From the NCBI GenBank assembly GCA_947179485.1, contig OX359245.1, forward strand, positions 57,647,067 through 57,711,066: DNA of 64,000 nucleotides, written 5' to 3'. The notes under the pieces are model-generated. The model did not search any database and had not been told where the DNA came from. It saw only the letters and a list, made by a program, of their open reading frames with translations. Every line of letters begins with the position of its first letter. Position 1 is the first letter of the stretch. Positions 20,945-32,450 of the stretch are shown piece by piece. A program made the translations under genes and the position numbers. Source of the stretch: Allacma fusca. Taxonomy: Eukaryota; Arthropoda; Collembola; Symphypleona; Sminthuridae.

Positions 20945-23720
20945 TTGATCATTGTGTATTCAAATGTAAATAGCTTAACAAACAAAATTGACGACCTCAG
21001 GGAGTACTGCAAGACTGAAAAACCAGACGTGGTGTGTTTAAGTGAGACCTGGATTAAGCCTGACGACAGTCATATTTTTGTGAATGGTTACAATTCTTAC
21101 AGACGGGACAGGGCACATTCTAAGGGTGGGGGAGTGATCATTTTTGTATCTAACAGATTAATAGCACAAGAAACTAGACTTATTGAATACAGAAATTGTG
21201 AATATGTCATGGTTGAAATTAGATGTGGGGAGCGATTCCTGACACTATGTTGTGTGTACAGAAGTCCATATAGCTCGGACAAAGAAAATGACCAAATTTT
21301 AAAATTAACTGAATACATGGATCTCTGAAGGGGCCATATATAATGACAGGTGACTTTAATTGCCCGGGCATTGATTGGTTACAGAATAGAAGTTCCGGCA
21401 GTCCAGAGTCCTTTCAATGCAAACTATTGACAACGGCAAACGCCCACAAAATGAAACAAGAAGTCAGCTTCCCGACTCAGCGAAGGGGGGATGACAGACC
21501 GTCTATGATTGACCTCATATTCACTGGGAACCCAGTAGAGACGCAAAACTTACAATCGTCACCACCTCTTGGCAAAAGTGATCATGTAACAATTTCAGCT
21601 ATTTTAAATATTCAAGTATCGAGATTGTGTAGCAATAATCGTGTAAGATTAGTGTATGACAAGGGAAATTATGAAGCCATAAGAAATGTAATTAGAAGGT
21701 TTAATGACGAAACCCTGTGGGTTAATGGAAATATAAATGAAAAATGGGAATCTTTTAAGTGTATGATAACCGAAGCTACAGTAAAGTATATCCCTAAAGT
21801 TTTACCGAATTTAAGGTTGAAAACGTGTCCAAGAGAAGTGAGAGTAGCACTAAATTGCAAAAGGAGGGCATGGCGAATGTACAAGAGAAACCCTGACAAC
21901 TGGAAGTTTTACACAACGGCACGAAACAGACTGACTACTATTATGAGAGCCAGACAAGTGCAAAAGGAGAGGCATGTATGCAGTGAGATCAAGAACAACC
22001 CCAAGAAATTCTTCAACTACGTTTCCAGCCGAACTAAATCCAAGGAGAAATATACCGCTCTGCAAAGTGAGGATCATGTAGTTACAGACAAGATGGACAT
22101 TGCAAATCATTTCAATCAGTACTTTTACTCCGTATTTAGCAAGGAAAACATCGAGAAAGAAATATACTTCCGTAAAATTTGGAACGGTATTGAACGAAAC
22201 AACCCAGGTCCACAACTACTAAACGTTACAATCAATGCTAAGATTATTCAGAAAGTACTTCGTTCGTTGAAATCTACATCTGCTCCAGGACCTGACAATA
22301 TCCATTCAAGGCTACTAAGGGAGTGCTGTAGTGAGCTATCCCCAATACTTGCCATAATATTTATCGAGTCATTAAACTCGGGGGTACTCCCTCATGACTG
22401 GAAGATAGCTCACGTGGTACCAATTTTTAAAAGCGGAAGCAGGTTACAAGTGAAAAACTATCGGCCAGTCAGTCTTACGTCCGTGATTTGTAAAGTTTTA
22501 GAAAAAATTCTGCGTGCAAGGATAATCAGTTTTCTGTTGTCCAATAAGAAGTTAAGCGGATCCCAACATGGGTTTTTGCCTAAGCGCTCATGTTTCACCA
22601 ACTTGCTAACTTGTAATGAACTGTGGACAAAAGCTTTTCACGATGGTGTAAATGTGGACTGCATTTATTTCGACTTTTCTAAGGCCTTCGACTGTGTTCC
22701 TCATTTAAATCTTCTAAATAAGTTGTTTGAACTAGGCGTGAGTGGTTATGTGCTCAGGTGTATAGAATCATTTTTGACAGGTAGAATACAGCGAACATGC
22801 ATAGAAGGTATTCGCTCTCAATGTTTACCAGTAATATCTGGTGTACGACAGGGATCTGTGCTAGGCCCCACTCTGTTTATAGTATTTGTGAATGATATGC
22901 TTGAGACAATCAACAATCACCACCCCACCTATGCTGATGATCTAAAGCTGTTCACAAGGATTGCGTCACTGCAGGATTTTATAAATTTACAAGATGATAT
23001 CAACAGGATATACTATTGGACTACCCAAAATGGAATGAAAATCAATTTGGACAAGTGTGAATACAGTGTGAGTACATATAAACAGACGGTCCCAAAACAT
23101 AGACTATTTATACATGCTGAATGGAATCGCAATACCATTTAAAACATGCGTTAAGGATCTGGGTATAATGATTTCAAATAACCTGAGAAGAACCAACCAC
23201 ATCCAATGGGTCATAAAAAAAAGCTGGTGGCTTGCTACATGTCATCGCACGATCATTCAAATACCTGGATCGGATCAGCCTGACACTACTTTATGAAACT
23301 TATGTACGGCCCACTATAGAGTACGCAATAACTATTTGGTACCCTCATCTAAAAGGCGAGAAGACACTAGTTGAGACAATACAACGGAGGGCCAGCAAGC
23401 TACTGAGGCCACTGAGAAACAGGAGTTATGAGGAGAGGTGCAGGGCGTTGGGGTGGGAATATCTGGAGTCAAGGGTTGGAAAACTAACACTAACAGAAAC
23501 ATACAAAGTGTTAAATGGGGTTTATGACATTGACCACCAGGATTTTTTCAATATTCACATGAATGGCAGGAAACCGCCCCAAATAATTCAATCGAAATTC
23601 AACTGTGTTCTCAGAAAAAACTTCTTAACTCTACGAGTAACAAATACATGGAATTCATTAAATTCTGAGGTTAAGCAGAGTACAAGTGTAACAAAATTTA
23701 AATGTAAATTATTGCTGTAA
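20945..23720 (+). pseudogene. LINE-2 ORF2: endonuclease-reverse transcriptase
   Basis: Endonuclease: IVYSNVNSLTNKID at the start, VVCLSETWI, GGGVIIFVSN, CCVYRSPY, MTGDFNCPGIDW at 21343 and KSDHVTI near 21575. Reverse transcriptase: SAPGPDNIHSRLL near 22280, VVPIFKSGS, NYRPVSLTSV, GSQHGFLPKRS, YFDFSKAFDCVPH near 22670, GVRQGSVLGPTLF near 22845 and the catalytic YADDLKLF near 22932. The C-terminal domain ends near 23718. Frame slips occur near 21326, 23105 and in the A-run at about 23213-23221. The YADDLKLF form and the domain order place it near the CR1/jockey group; the exact clade is unresolved. Confidence 0.85.
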
Positions 23721-23859
23721 TGTTGTGTAAGATCACACAACTGTCTTTCTGAAGATGTGATAAAGAGTATTCTTATGCTCACTGTCCGTTACATGAATAA
23801 ATCAAATTTTCCCTGCTGGTCATGATGTCATAATTTAAAGCAAGTTTAAAACCTATTGA

Positions 23860-24060
23860 CAAAATAATTATCGTAATACACCCGAACAAATTCAAAAATC
23901 CCTGCTGACAAAAAATGATTTTCGTAAATCACCTCGACAATTTGAGAAATCCCTGTTGACAAGTCATTTTCGTAAATCACCTCAACAATTTGAAAAATCC
24001 CTGGTGACAAAAATTGTTTTCCATAAAACACAGATGACAGACGGGGAAGATCCTTCCCGT
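23860..24060. repeat. Subterminal tandem repeat, about 46-bp unit, in hAT-3
   Basis: Three to four diverged units, each with a TGACAA start, TTTTCGTAAATCACC in the middle and AAATCCCTG at the end. The same motif occurs in the fragment at 8443-8656. Confidence 0.75.
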
Positions 24061-24170
24061 CTTCCCACATAAATCGGACCCCTGGCATGGAACAAATCAA
24101 CATTTAACATATAAGTTGATGCATGGGATTTAACTACCATAAAGAGCAATCGCCTTAGCAAATGAAATGT

Positions 24171-25207
24171 TTATGGTAATTTGTACTTTATCCGTTTGTA
24201 CCGCTTATCCGAACAAGAATTTGCTTCAGAGTCGTTGTGTTGAACTGATGAAACTTCTGGTAATGAACTAGAACTGGCATCCCGTTCGGAAGTATCTTCA
24301 GTCTGAACACCAATAAAATAATTAGAAATAAAAAACATAAATACAACTAAGTGATAAATTGAATTACATTTCCCTGAAATACGTCATTCCGCAGCCGATT
24401 AGTTTGTTCCTGGATCACGTTCTCACGCCTGTCACGCTTCCCAAGCAGCTTGTTTATTTTGGAAGCAGTGATTAGTTGTTTGCATTGCTGTGAGGAACCG
24501 ATGGAATTTTGAAACCCTATTACATATTATCATTTCGGCCAAATAAGATCCGAAAAGCTTAATAAAAAACATTAATTGGACGAAACAACTTACTCTAGCA
24601 TTAAGCTGCTTCGGACAACTGTGTTGAGATCTTGTATTTCGTTCGGGTGAATCCACAATACCTGCTGCTTCGGTTGCAAGCTGGTCACACATCGACTCCA
24701 TATCATCTTTAGCTCCTATACAAATAAAAAGATCGTTAACATTTCCCGTGTTTCCAAATGATGTCAGTGTACTTATAGAAATAAAAATCCGCAGTTGGTA
24801 AACTGTAAATAATTACAAAATTGCTTACCGAATCCGAGCAAAATGACATCGTACATTTTCTTTACCCAGATTATTTTCACTTCTTCTCCCACAAACTTCT
24901 TGTAGTTTGCTCTGACAGAGCCATCTAAAATATGTTTTAAGCGGATGCTCGAATATTATTTGATTTTACTCAAAAACTCTACTACAATGAACATTTTTAC
25001 GAAAGTAAAACTTGTAGGAGACACACGTTCATGTATCAAATGCACGAATTCAATATGGCTGAGCCTGCACTTAGAAGTAGCAAAGCAATCACAACTGTCA
25101 CTTCGTATTTTATTTTCGCGCGTCTGTTGAATCCCCTGGTTGCTATATAGTATTTCCCCGTTGTAAAGGACCATGCTTTGGGAGATATTTGGGCAGAAAG
25201 TGCTCAT
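24171..25207 (-). CDS. Unrecognised multi-exon gene next to the CACTA-type transposase
   Basis: On the minus strand, exons with good GT-AG borders can be traced: part of about 24956-25207 (start ATG 25207), 24829-24924, 24594-24715, 24368-24516 and 24171-24302, the last ending in TAA at 24171. The protein begins MSTFCPNIS with a YNGEILYS stretch, then has ANYKKFVGEEVKIIWVKKMY, an acidic-basic linker and a serine-rich tail ending KYKLP. The N-terminal layout reminds me of the short proteins that precede BEN or DUF4806 domains, but I cannot name a family. The phases of the 24594-24715 and 24368-24516 exons disagree by one base, so it may be slightly broken. It lies head to head with the transposase gene and may be the second ORF of that transposon. 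Confidence 0.4.
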
Positions 25208-25499
25208 TTTCGGTCTTCACAAAAGTTCAAAGGGTAATATACAGTGTAATTGTACAAGTGTTTGGTATTTATAAGGATGTTGATAAGAATTCTCATTTTA
25301 CTTTCCTTATATCAAACTGTTACTGTACCATGATTCGTTTTTGTATATAATATCCTGTTTAGCTCACAACATCACTCGTAATGTAGTTTTCTGCTTGCAA
25401 GCAAGAGTGATTTATTAATTTGTCCCTATATGTGAACAAACATTTTTGCTTTTAGTTCCATTTTGTTTATTGTAAGTAATAATTTCAAATTGAAATATA

Positions 25500-27414
25500 A
25501 TGTCTCTAAAACTAAAATACAAACAATACCACCGGTCACCGGTCACGTCGATTCCCAGAAGATCAAGACATCGCTTGCGGCGCGTAAGTACAGCTTTGAA
25601 AGACTTTACTATAGATCACGCTTATTTCAGCTAAAAATTGGCATTATTACATAATAAAAATTCAAAATTATGAAAATGTTTTTGTATTTAGAATATTGGG
25701 GTTGCGTGTCTTACTCCAAACTTGTTAGAGTCAGTTCTCATTTCCAAACTATCGAAGACTGAAGTTACTAAACCATGTAGGAAACTAATTGTGAGTCCTT
25801 ACAATAATAATTTATAATCCAAATTATCCCTCGTATGGCCAGAAGTACCAGATTTGCATTTTTGTGCTTACATAAATCGGAAACGGAAAATATACAGATT
25901 GGATCGGATGAGTTGCCAGGAGATTTATATCCAAATGCATCTTTTACTGATAAAATTGTATTAAAAGTTTTGTCTACTTTCCAATTTTTGTAGCTGATTC
26001 AGTAGCTCGATGCGTAGTGCAAGGGATGAACCAGTTTAAGGGCAAATACGGCTGTCCGTGGTGCTTGTCAAAAGGAGAAACCGTCTGGATGGACGAAGAA
26101 AGGCGAAGTAGAAAGTGGGTTTACCGTTTTGAGGAATGTGTTCTCCGTACCGAAGAAAATTTTGAACAGCATTTGCACCAACTGGAAGAACGCTTGTTGT
26201 CTCCCGATTTTCGAGAGGAAAGTGTTGTGGGTATCAAATCTGCATCCCAACTTTTAGTGCTCACACAATTTAACATTGTTCACGGTTTTGTATACGACGT
26301 GATGCACTCTGCATATTTAGGAGTGGCTAAAATGTTGACATCATTTTGATTTGAGTCAAGTTACCATAATCAAATATTTTATATAGGAAAACATGTGCCG
26401 CGTGTTGATAAAATTATCAAAAATTGTAGGGTTCCGTTTGAATACAGTCGCACAATCAGATCGGTTACCCTTAGAAAGTTTTGGAAGCCAAATGAGTGGA
26501 GAACCTGGATTTTTATAGCATCAACAGTTTTACAAGGTATTTTACCAGAAGTTTACCGAAATCACTTGCTAAAACTTTCAAACTGTTTAATGCTAATGTC
26601 AGATGATGCTATTGCCCAGGACGACTTGGATTACTGTGAGATAAAGTTAACGGAGTTTGTCCGTCAAACAGAAAATTTGTATGGATTGAAAGCGTGCACT
26701 TTCAATGTGCATATTTTATTGCATGCGCCAATGTGTGTACGAAACTGGGGGCCATTATGGAGTTATTCCGCCTTTCAGTTCGAAAATTATAACGGAATTT
26801 TGACCAATTTGTTTAATGGTAGCAGAATGGTTAACCGTTAAATCAAAATCAAAATATTAGAGTTACAAGAGCTCCAACGCCGTGGAAGGAATCAGTTTCG
26901 GAATGAAACGGCATCAATGTTTTTTAAAGCCATTATTATGTCTTCAAAACAATTTTCCAAACAGTTTAGAAAACTTTCTGAGAATGTCATGTTTCTAGGC
27001 CCCTTTCAAAAATACGTGTTTTCAGAGGAAGAGCAAAACAAATTAGTGGATTTGGGGATTCAAGCGTTTCAAGGAAGCAGCTTTAAAAAAGGCATAATTA
27101 ATGGCAAATTGTACAACGGGTTTGAACAAGACACTTCCAAAAGAAGCAATGCTGTTGTAGCGACTTGTGATGGCAAGTTATGGATTTTGCACAAACTAGT
27201 CTTAGTAGAGTCTGGTAGTGGAGTTGGAATTGCACTGTGCTCTAGAATACACGGACAACCCAGTGTTGCCAATTGTTACCTTACAACCATTAATTACTTA
27301 GAAGATATTTGGGTGGTTTTAGATGTCAACAAAATATCTCGACAAAAGTTTATCGTTATTAATGGAAGCCTAAACACCATGAAATATTTGATAAGAATCG
27401 CGAATGTTATTTAG
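25500..27414 (+). pseudogene. CACTA/EnSpm-type (tnp2/DUF4218-like) transposase, degraded
   Basis: The long frame from about 26017 to 27414 reads through except for TGA at 26347-26349 and TAA at 26839-26841. It shows FKGKYGCPWCLSKGE (a Cys-Cys block), FVYDVMHSAYLGVAK and LLHAPMCVRNWGPLWSY with FENYNG, the signature order of animal tnp2/DUF4218 transposases. Upstream, 25844-25990 (ARSTRFAFLCLHKS...) continues the homology in another frame, and 25500-25583 may be a first exon (MSLKLKYKQYHRSP) with a GTAAGTACAG donor. The intact enzyme would cut and paste the element. I could not identify CACTA ends. Confidence 0.7.
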
Positions 27415-28544
27415 TTGGAATAAACATAATTGTAAAAACGTTGTTTTAGCTCATGTGAGTGAACAGGCAGCATAAATTTATTGTACCACAACGATGTCCT
27501 CAAGAATACTTAAGCATCCGATTTAAGTGAACACTCTGGTAATAGTTGTAGTTTACCATAATAATAATACCACGAGGGTGTGCACAATATGAACCACAAT
27601 AGATTGTTCCCATTTGTGCACGATTCCTGCTACTACCACTCAAAAATAAATTTTGAGCGCAATTGTGCACATTACTATGGGCAATATTAAGTTTGCCCAC
27701 ATTTTCTCACAAGATTTTCAAACGGGTACAATTTAATGGGTGATTCGCTCCAAATCAAAAGCATGTTTTCTTAACCTAGTACAATACTGGCGTTTAGAGA
27801 TTGGAATATAATTGTAACGTGTACGAAAATATTTGTGCAAGACAAACGTACTTGGAGAAGCCTGCAACCGCAACTAAAAAAGAAGTTTTGTGTAAAAATT
27901 TGCAAATAATTTCATGATGGTATTTATAAACAAAACTGTCTCATATGGCATCATGTTGGGAATTCATCGGATGTTTATTAGTGATGACTTATATTTGCAA
28001 GAATCCATTTGTACACACACACGTAAACGTAAAAGTAAATAATATTGGTAAAACAATAATATTTCATTTTTTTAATAATTAGAAATAAAAAATTTGCACA
28101 ACAGCAGCTAAGCATCGACAATAAGATCAAAACAAATATTCACCATTTATTTCTTATTCAGAAGTGAAACTAAAAAACGTTATTTTCACTGTATATTTTG
28201 CATAGTTGCATAAATCTCAAATGGAACAAAACCGGTTGATATAATTTAAACTATTTGCAGTGCTCAAAATCATAAATTGTGAATCCTTTGTGTTTTGACA
28301 CTAAATATGTAATGGAATAATTGCTTCCTACCAATCGAATTCATTTATAAAAATAAAATCATTCTGAAGTACTTTCGCAAGGCACTCACGCATGTCAACT
28401 TTGATCTTCATGACAGACGTTTTTTAAAAGATGTGAATTTTAACTTGATGTAAAAGCCAATATTGGGGGGAAATTATATCCGCAGAGGAAACGATTTCAA
28501 TATATGGATGTTAAATTTATATCTTAAAATATAATGTATAAATT
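27415..28544. other. No gene seen; possibly the rest of the CACTA-type element
   Basis: AT-rich DNA without credible open frames or repeats that I could pair. Confidence 0.4.
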
Positions 28545-28559
28545 GTTTTCCTGTATGAA

Positions 28560-28805
28560 TGAGCCAAAACTGCAAACATAGTTTAAGAAGTGCCGCATAA
28601 ATTTACTCCTTGGCTTGCTCAAAAGCCTGACCTGAATCCAATTGGAAATCGCTAAGGTAAGTTTGATCGGTAGTTTTGTGGTCGCCCTCATCCGGCAAAG
28701 AATAATGCTGAGCTTCCACGGAAGTGTTACCGTATTATTCCTCACAAAAAGAAGAGAAACCTAGTCGAGTCGGTCCACAATAGAATATATGTAGGTGTTT
28801 ATTAA
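28560..28805 (+). pseudogene. Tc1-like transposase relic, C-terminal part
   Basis: In one frame, with stops, it reads PWLAQKPDLNPIGNR near 28605-28650, then IIPHKKKRNLVESVHNRIY near 28725-28785. This is the well-known end of Tc1/mariner transposases (PAQSPDLNPIE, the region around the third catalytic acid, then PSRI/VQNRI). Only about 80 codons survive and no inverted repeats were recognised. Confidence 0.65.
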
Positions 28806-29299
28806 ACCTCGTAGTAGGTCCATTGGTTATTCAAACTCAAGCGTTGTGGTAATAATGCAAAATAAAGACGAAATTCTCACATTTTTGTTTTTATTCACTG
28901 GATTAAGCAACAACATCCCCCCACCTTTCCCCTGTTAACATCTCTGTTTGTAAGTTCTGAGAATTGCACCCCTGTTACAAGTTTCACCGGGTTTATACGC
29001 CGGAAATTTTTTGTACATATCTACTTATATGTACAAAATTTTAGCAACTGAGCGACTTCACTAAAACTCTCCGAAAATGTATTGCTGGACAAATTCCACG
29101 TGTGGGGGATTTTTTGTAACCGCAAACGTGATAGAAAATTATTCATTTCGAACAGACGTTGGGATATAGTACAATCAGAGGTGGTTTTACCCCCTACTAT
29201 AATTCTTTGGCCCCCTGTAACAATTGAATAATATCGTTGCTAAAGCGAGAAAATAGAAAATGTTTTCGATACTTGCAGGCTTAAAAACCAGTTTTAGTT

Positions 29300-29788
29300 C
29301 CAAGCTAAACATCGGCATCAGGTACGTAGCAGGAAGATGCTGACAACGATATATAGTATAAATTTTTTTTGGGATAACGAGTATGCACTATGCAATGCAA
29401 GCATAGTTGAAAATGTAGGCTTAGCTCCAAGGCTGTAATATTCCTAAGCTCTGGAAATGATACCACGTACCAGTACAAAAAGAAGGTTACCAACCCGAGT
29501 TGTGTTTGTATGAAACGACAAAAAGCCGGAAATGTACTTACTCCATAGAATCAGTAATAATTGTAATACGTATATCTGCACATACTCCAAGACATTCAAA
29601 TTTTCAATAATGAATTACTCTAGTCTCGCAGCACTTGAATATTTGTCTTGTGGCTATCATGGAGTTTCACTTGTTATGTCGGTGAATATTTTGAACGGAA
29701 TTGTCAATAAAGCATGATAACCAGGTCTAAAAATGGATGACACGCCCTGACCAATATATTTCTATGGAGCAGGGTGCCCAGAAGGCCT
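29300..29788 (+). repeat. Orphan 3' flank of a fourth chemoreceptor-like unit
   Basis: Collinear with 7000-7466 and 19290-19730 but with no coding exon upstream; the homology begins around 29300-29330 within unrelated DNA. It implies that a fourth unit existed here and lost its gene. Confidence 0.65.
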
Positions 29789-30700
29789 GGTTTGATCAGG
29801 ACAGATTTGATTTGAACTAGGGTTACCTCATGGATGGACGTAACAACTCTATGGTACAGATTGTTAAGTGTACCCCCATAATTACATCCAGGGTGGAACA
29901 GTATATGGATTGTACACTCCTCAATTTTGACAACAAATGTCAAGTTCAAAAATTAGTATCTCTAAATTTACCAAAATCAGACATTCGTGAGATCAGTTAG
30001 TAACCTAAAATGTAATTACATGAGTGTATACATGCCCAACTGGGGCAGGAAAGCAGTGAAAACGTTCCGCTCCTATCAGTTCAGTGCACCATTTCGCATC
30101 AGTCGTCTTTGGTACTTCATTCCATCTTCTAAGTTAGAAACTCTTAAGGTTTAGGTAGTACACAGTACATGCGGCGGAATCATGAATATGAATTGAAGCA
30201 CAGCAAAGTTTCCTTTAAAGATAATGAAGAATTTTCAGAAGTTAGAGTTCAGCCCGTTTGTTCCAAGAGATGGACGGATAGAGGGCCTAGTATCAATACT
30301 ACACCGGAAAACTGTGAGTGTCTCTTTTTTTACACACTGGCGAAGTAAGCGGGCAAATGTACAACTAAAGCATCAGGATTATATACACGGCTCAGAAAAG
30401 GAAGACTTGTTTTGATTTGCTCCTTCTACACAACATTTTGAGCCCAACCGAGATTTTGAGCAAAATCACACAAACACAGATCTACCGTCAGTGGCACTGT
30501 TCAAGGCTCTAATGTGTGCATTGACAATTTTAGAAAGCGAAAAGGTCAGAACGTCTTCAGTGGGCTTCGGAATCGCATGGAGGAAGCCTGTGACTGTTTT
30601 CATTTAGAAAGTTCTTCTCTAGACCGAATCCGCAAAACATCAAAGTGGTATGGAATAAATAATCCACCAATCTTTACAACTTTCGTGACGTGTACTAAGA
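29789..30700. other. Intergenic, no recognised gene
   Basis: Short open frames (30224-30415, 30514-30771) have no recognisable family features. The second shows a polar stretch followed by a region that runs into the TIR of the next element. Confidence 0.4.
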
Positions 30701-30704
30701 TAAC

Positions 30705-31519
30705 GGGGGGTTTGTTTTTTTCAAAGCGGACAGCGACGAAAGTCACTTTTTTTAAAAATATTTTCGTATAAGTACTTCAATGCAGAGCAATGTGAAAAAA
30801 ATTGTACACAAAAATTTTTTTTGTAAAAACGAGTTTGAAGGTCAAAAAGCCGAAAAAACCCGAAAACCAAAGTAATTTTTTAACCCCCTAATTTAATATT
30901 CAAAGACAAACTGCCTATCTTAAATTTTTTGTCGCAAAGGAAGGTCACCTCACGATTTTTTTCCGGATCAAGGCATTAATTATTCGGTTTGTTCAGAAAA
31001 ATTGCAATGTAATTTTTTTAACATTCAAGATTTGTTTTCACTACGCGCCCACTCTAATGTGATCATTTTTAGAAGCTTAAACGACGAGACTGCATTGGTA
31101 CCACAATTTAAAATTTAAAAATGTGTCACATTACAGTGGGCACGTCTTCAAAATCGAGAAAAACCGAAACGGGTAATTCATATACATATACACATAAGGG
31201 GCCATGCAAGTGTATTTTTACGTACACACGCAGGATTGTCTTGTGGAGGTGAGAGGCGCGCTGTCGTGCAGCGTAACGTGTAAGCCACCCTTACATGTAC
31301 ACAAACAACCGCATGGCGCAGCTCCGCGTTCGTTCTTCCGTCACGCCAAATAGTCCCACTTATTTCTTATTATATGTTTTACATGATTGGCCCTACACCA
31401 ATCAAAATTGGTGTGAGGGTTGACCACGACATTCGAAATACATGAATGTACATTACATGTGCTTTACATTAAAAAAAGTTCAACCTTGCACTGTCCGCTT
31501 TGAAAAAAACAAACCCCGG
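30705..31519. mobile_element. TIR element with perfect 27-bp inverted ends
   Basis: The segment 30707-30733 is exactly complementary to 31491-31517; the ends are GGGG-TTTG, a run of seven T, and CAAAGCGGACAG. About 810 bp, no transposase. Flanks TGTACTAAGATAAC and TGTACTTAAGTTAC are similar but not at symmetric distances, so the target duplication and superfamily are open. Internal blocks are shared with the insertion in intron 2 of copy 1. Confidence 0.7.
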
Positions 31520-32450
31520 GGTAAAATGTACTTAAGTTACATGAGTGTTGAAACATACTCGGTGAGTACTAATGCATATGATATGATTTGTTTGAATCCC
31601 CGTGTACCATCCCAAAATATTACCTTGTTTGCAGTAGAGTTGCAAAATCATGGTAATACAACAATGCACAGCAACGTTTCAATGCAGTTTTGGAAATAAA
31701 GATTAAAAATAAAAGACCAAAACCATCCGCAATAGCTTGCAAGTAAGAAAATCCTTCTGTTCACATTCAGTCCTCGCAACGGGCCAACCCGTGCATTCCT
31801 GACTCGCTTAACGCTGCAACCGTGAATTTCATTTATTCATATATGTATCTCCATGCATAATGCATAGTCCAAATTTTAAATTAACTTACTCCACGGATGT
31901 CACTCAGAAAACTGGGTAGTTACCAGGGATGAAATATCGGAAAAATAAAAATTACGATTCCAATTACAATACCTGCCTAAATTTAATTTCGATTTAGATT
32001 CCGATTCCGATGTATCAAAATAATTAATTTTGAATTCCGATACCAATTAATTCAAATACTTTTAAATAATTCCGATTCCAATTCCGATTCTATACATGTA
32101 ACCTATAATTTATTGTTATTTTTGTCATTTTTAGGTCGTTTTTACCAGTTGTTGACTAAACTGTTTGTTTACTCGAACAAACAACATGTTTTGCAGGGAT
32201 TCCTCCGGTAGTCAATCTAGGTTATAGTTTTAAATTAAACGTAATGCAGAGAAATATCCTCCCACAGTAACCTAAGTTACTGGAATGCTCAAGATTATAA
32301 ATGTTACTTGCTGGAGAATTTCCGAAAACTCAGAATCATTCAACCACGTGAACAAATTAATTCATCTGTCCCTTGTACGGTCCATAATTCTTCCACAGAA
32401 TACTTTGGAACATGTCTTTCTTTTTTTTTCTAAATGTCTATTGTAGTCGT

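Larger units (their letters stand above)
19985..23805 (+). mobile_element. LINE-2 (CR1/jockey-like non-LTR retrotransposon, nearly full length)
   Basis: ORF1 (20177-20938) and ORF2 (20945-23720) lie in the usual order, with about 85 bp of 3' UTR. The 5' limit is approximate (a point in 19850-20100) because I cannot identify its target duplication. The damage is limited: two stops in ORF1 and three frame slips in ORF2. This is a younger copy than LINE-1. Confidence 0.75.
19812..24084. mobile_element. hAT-like element 3, motif AAATCCCTG, interrupted by LINE-2
   Basis: Ends CAGGGGTCGGATTT (19812) and, reading inward from 24084, CAGGGGTCCGATTT: 13 of 14 identical. An exact 8-bp target duplication GCATGGAA sits at 19804-19811 and 24085-24092. 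The right subterminal region (23860-24060) has about four units of roughly 46 bp built around AAATCCCTG and TTTTCGTAAATCACCT. Most of the length is an inserted LINE; what remains of the element is a few hundred bases without a transposase. Confidence 0.85.
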
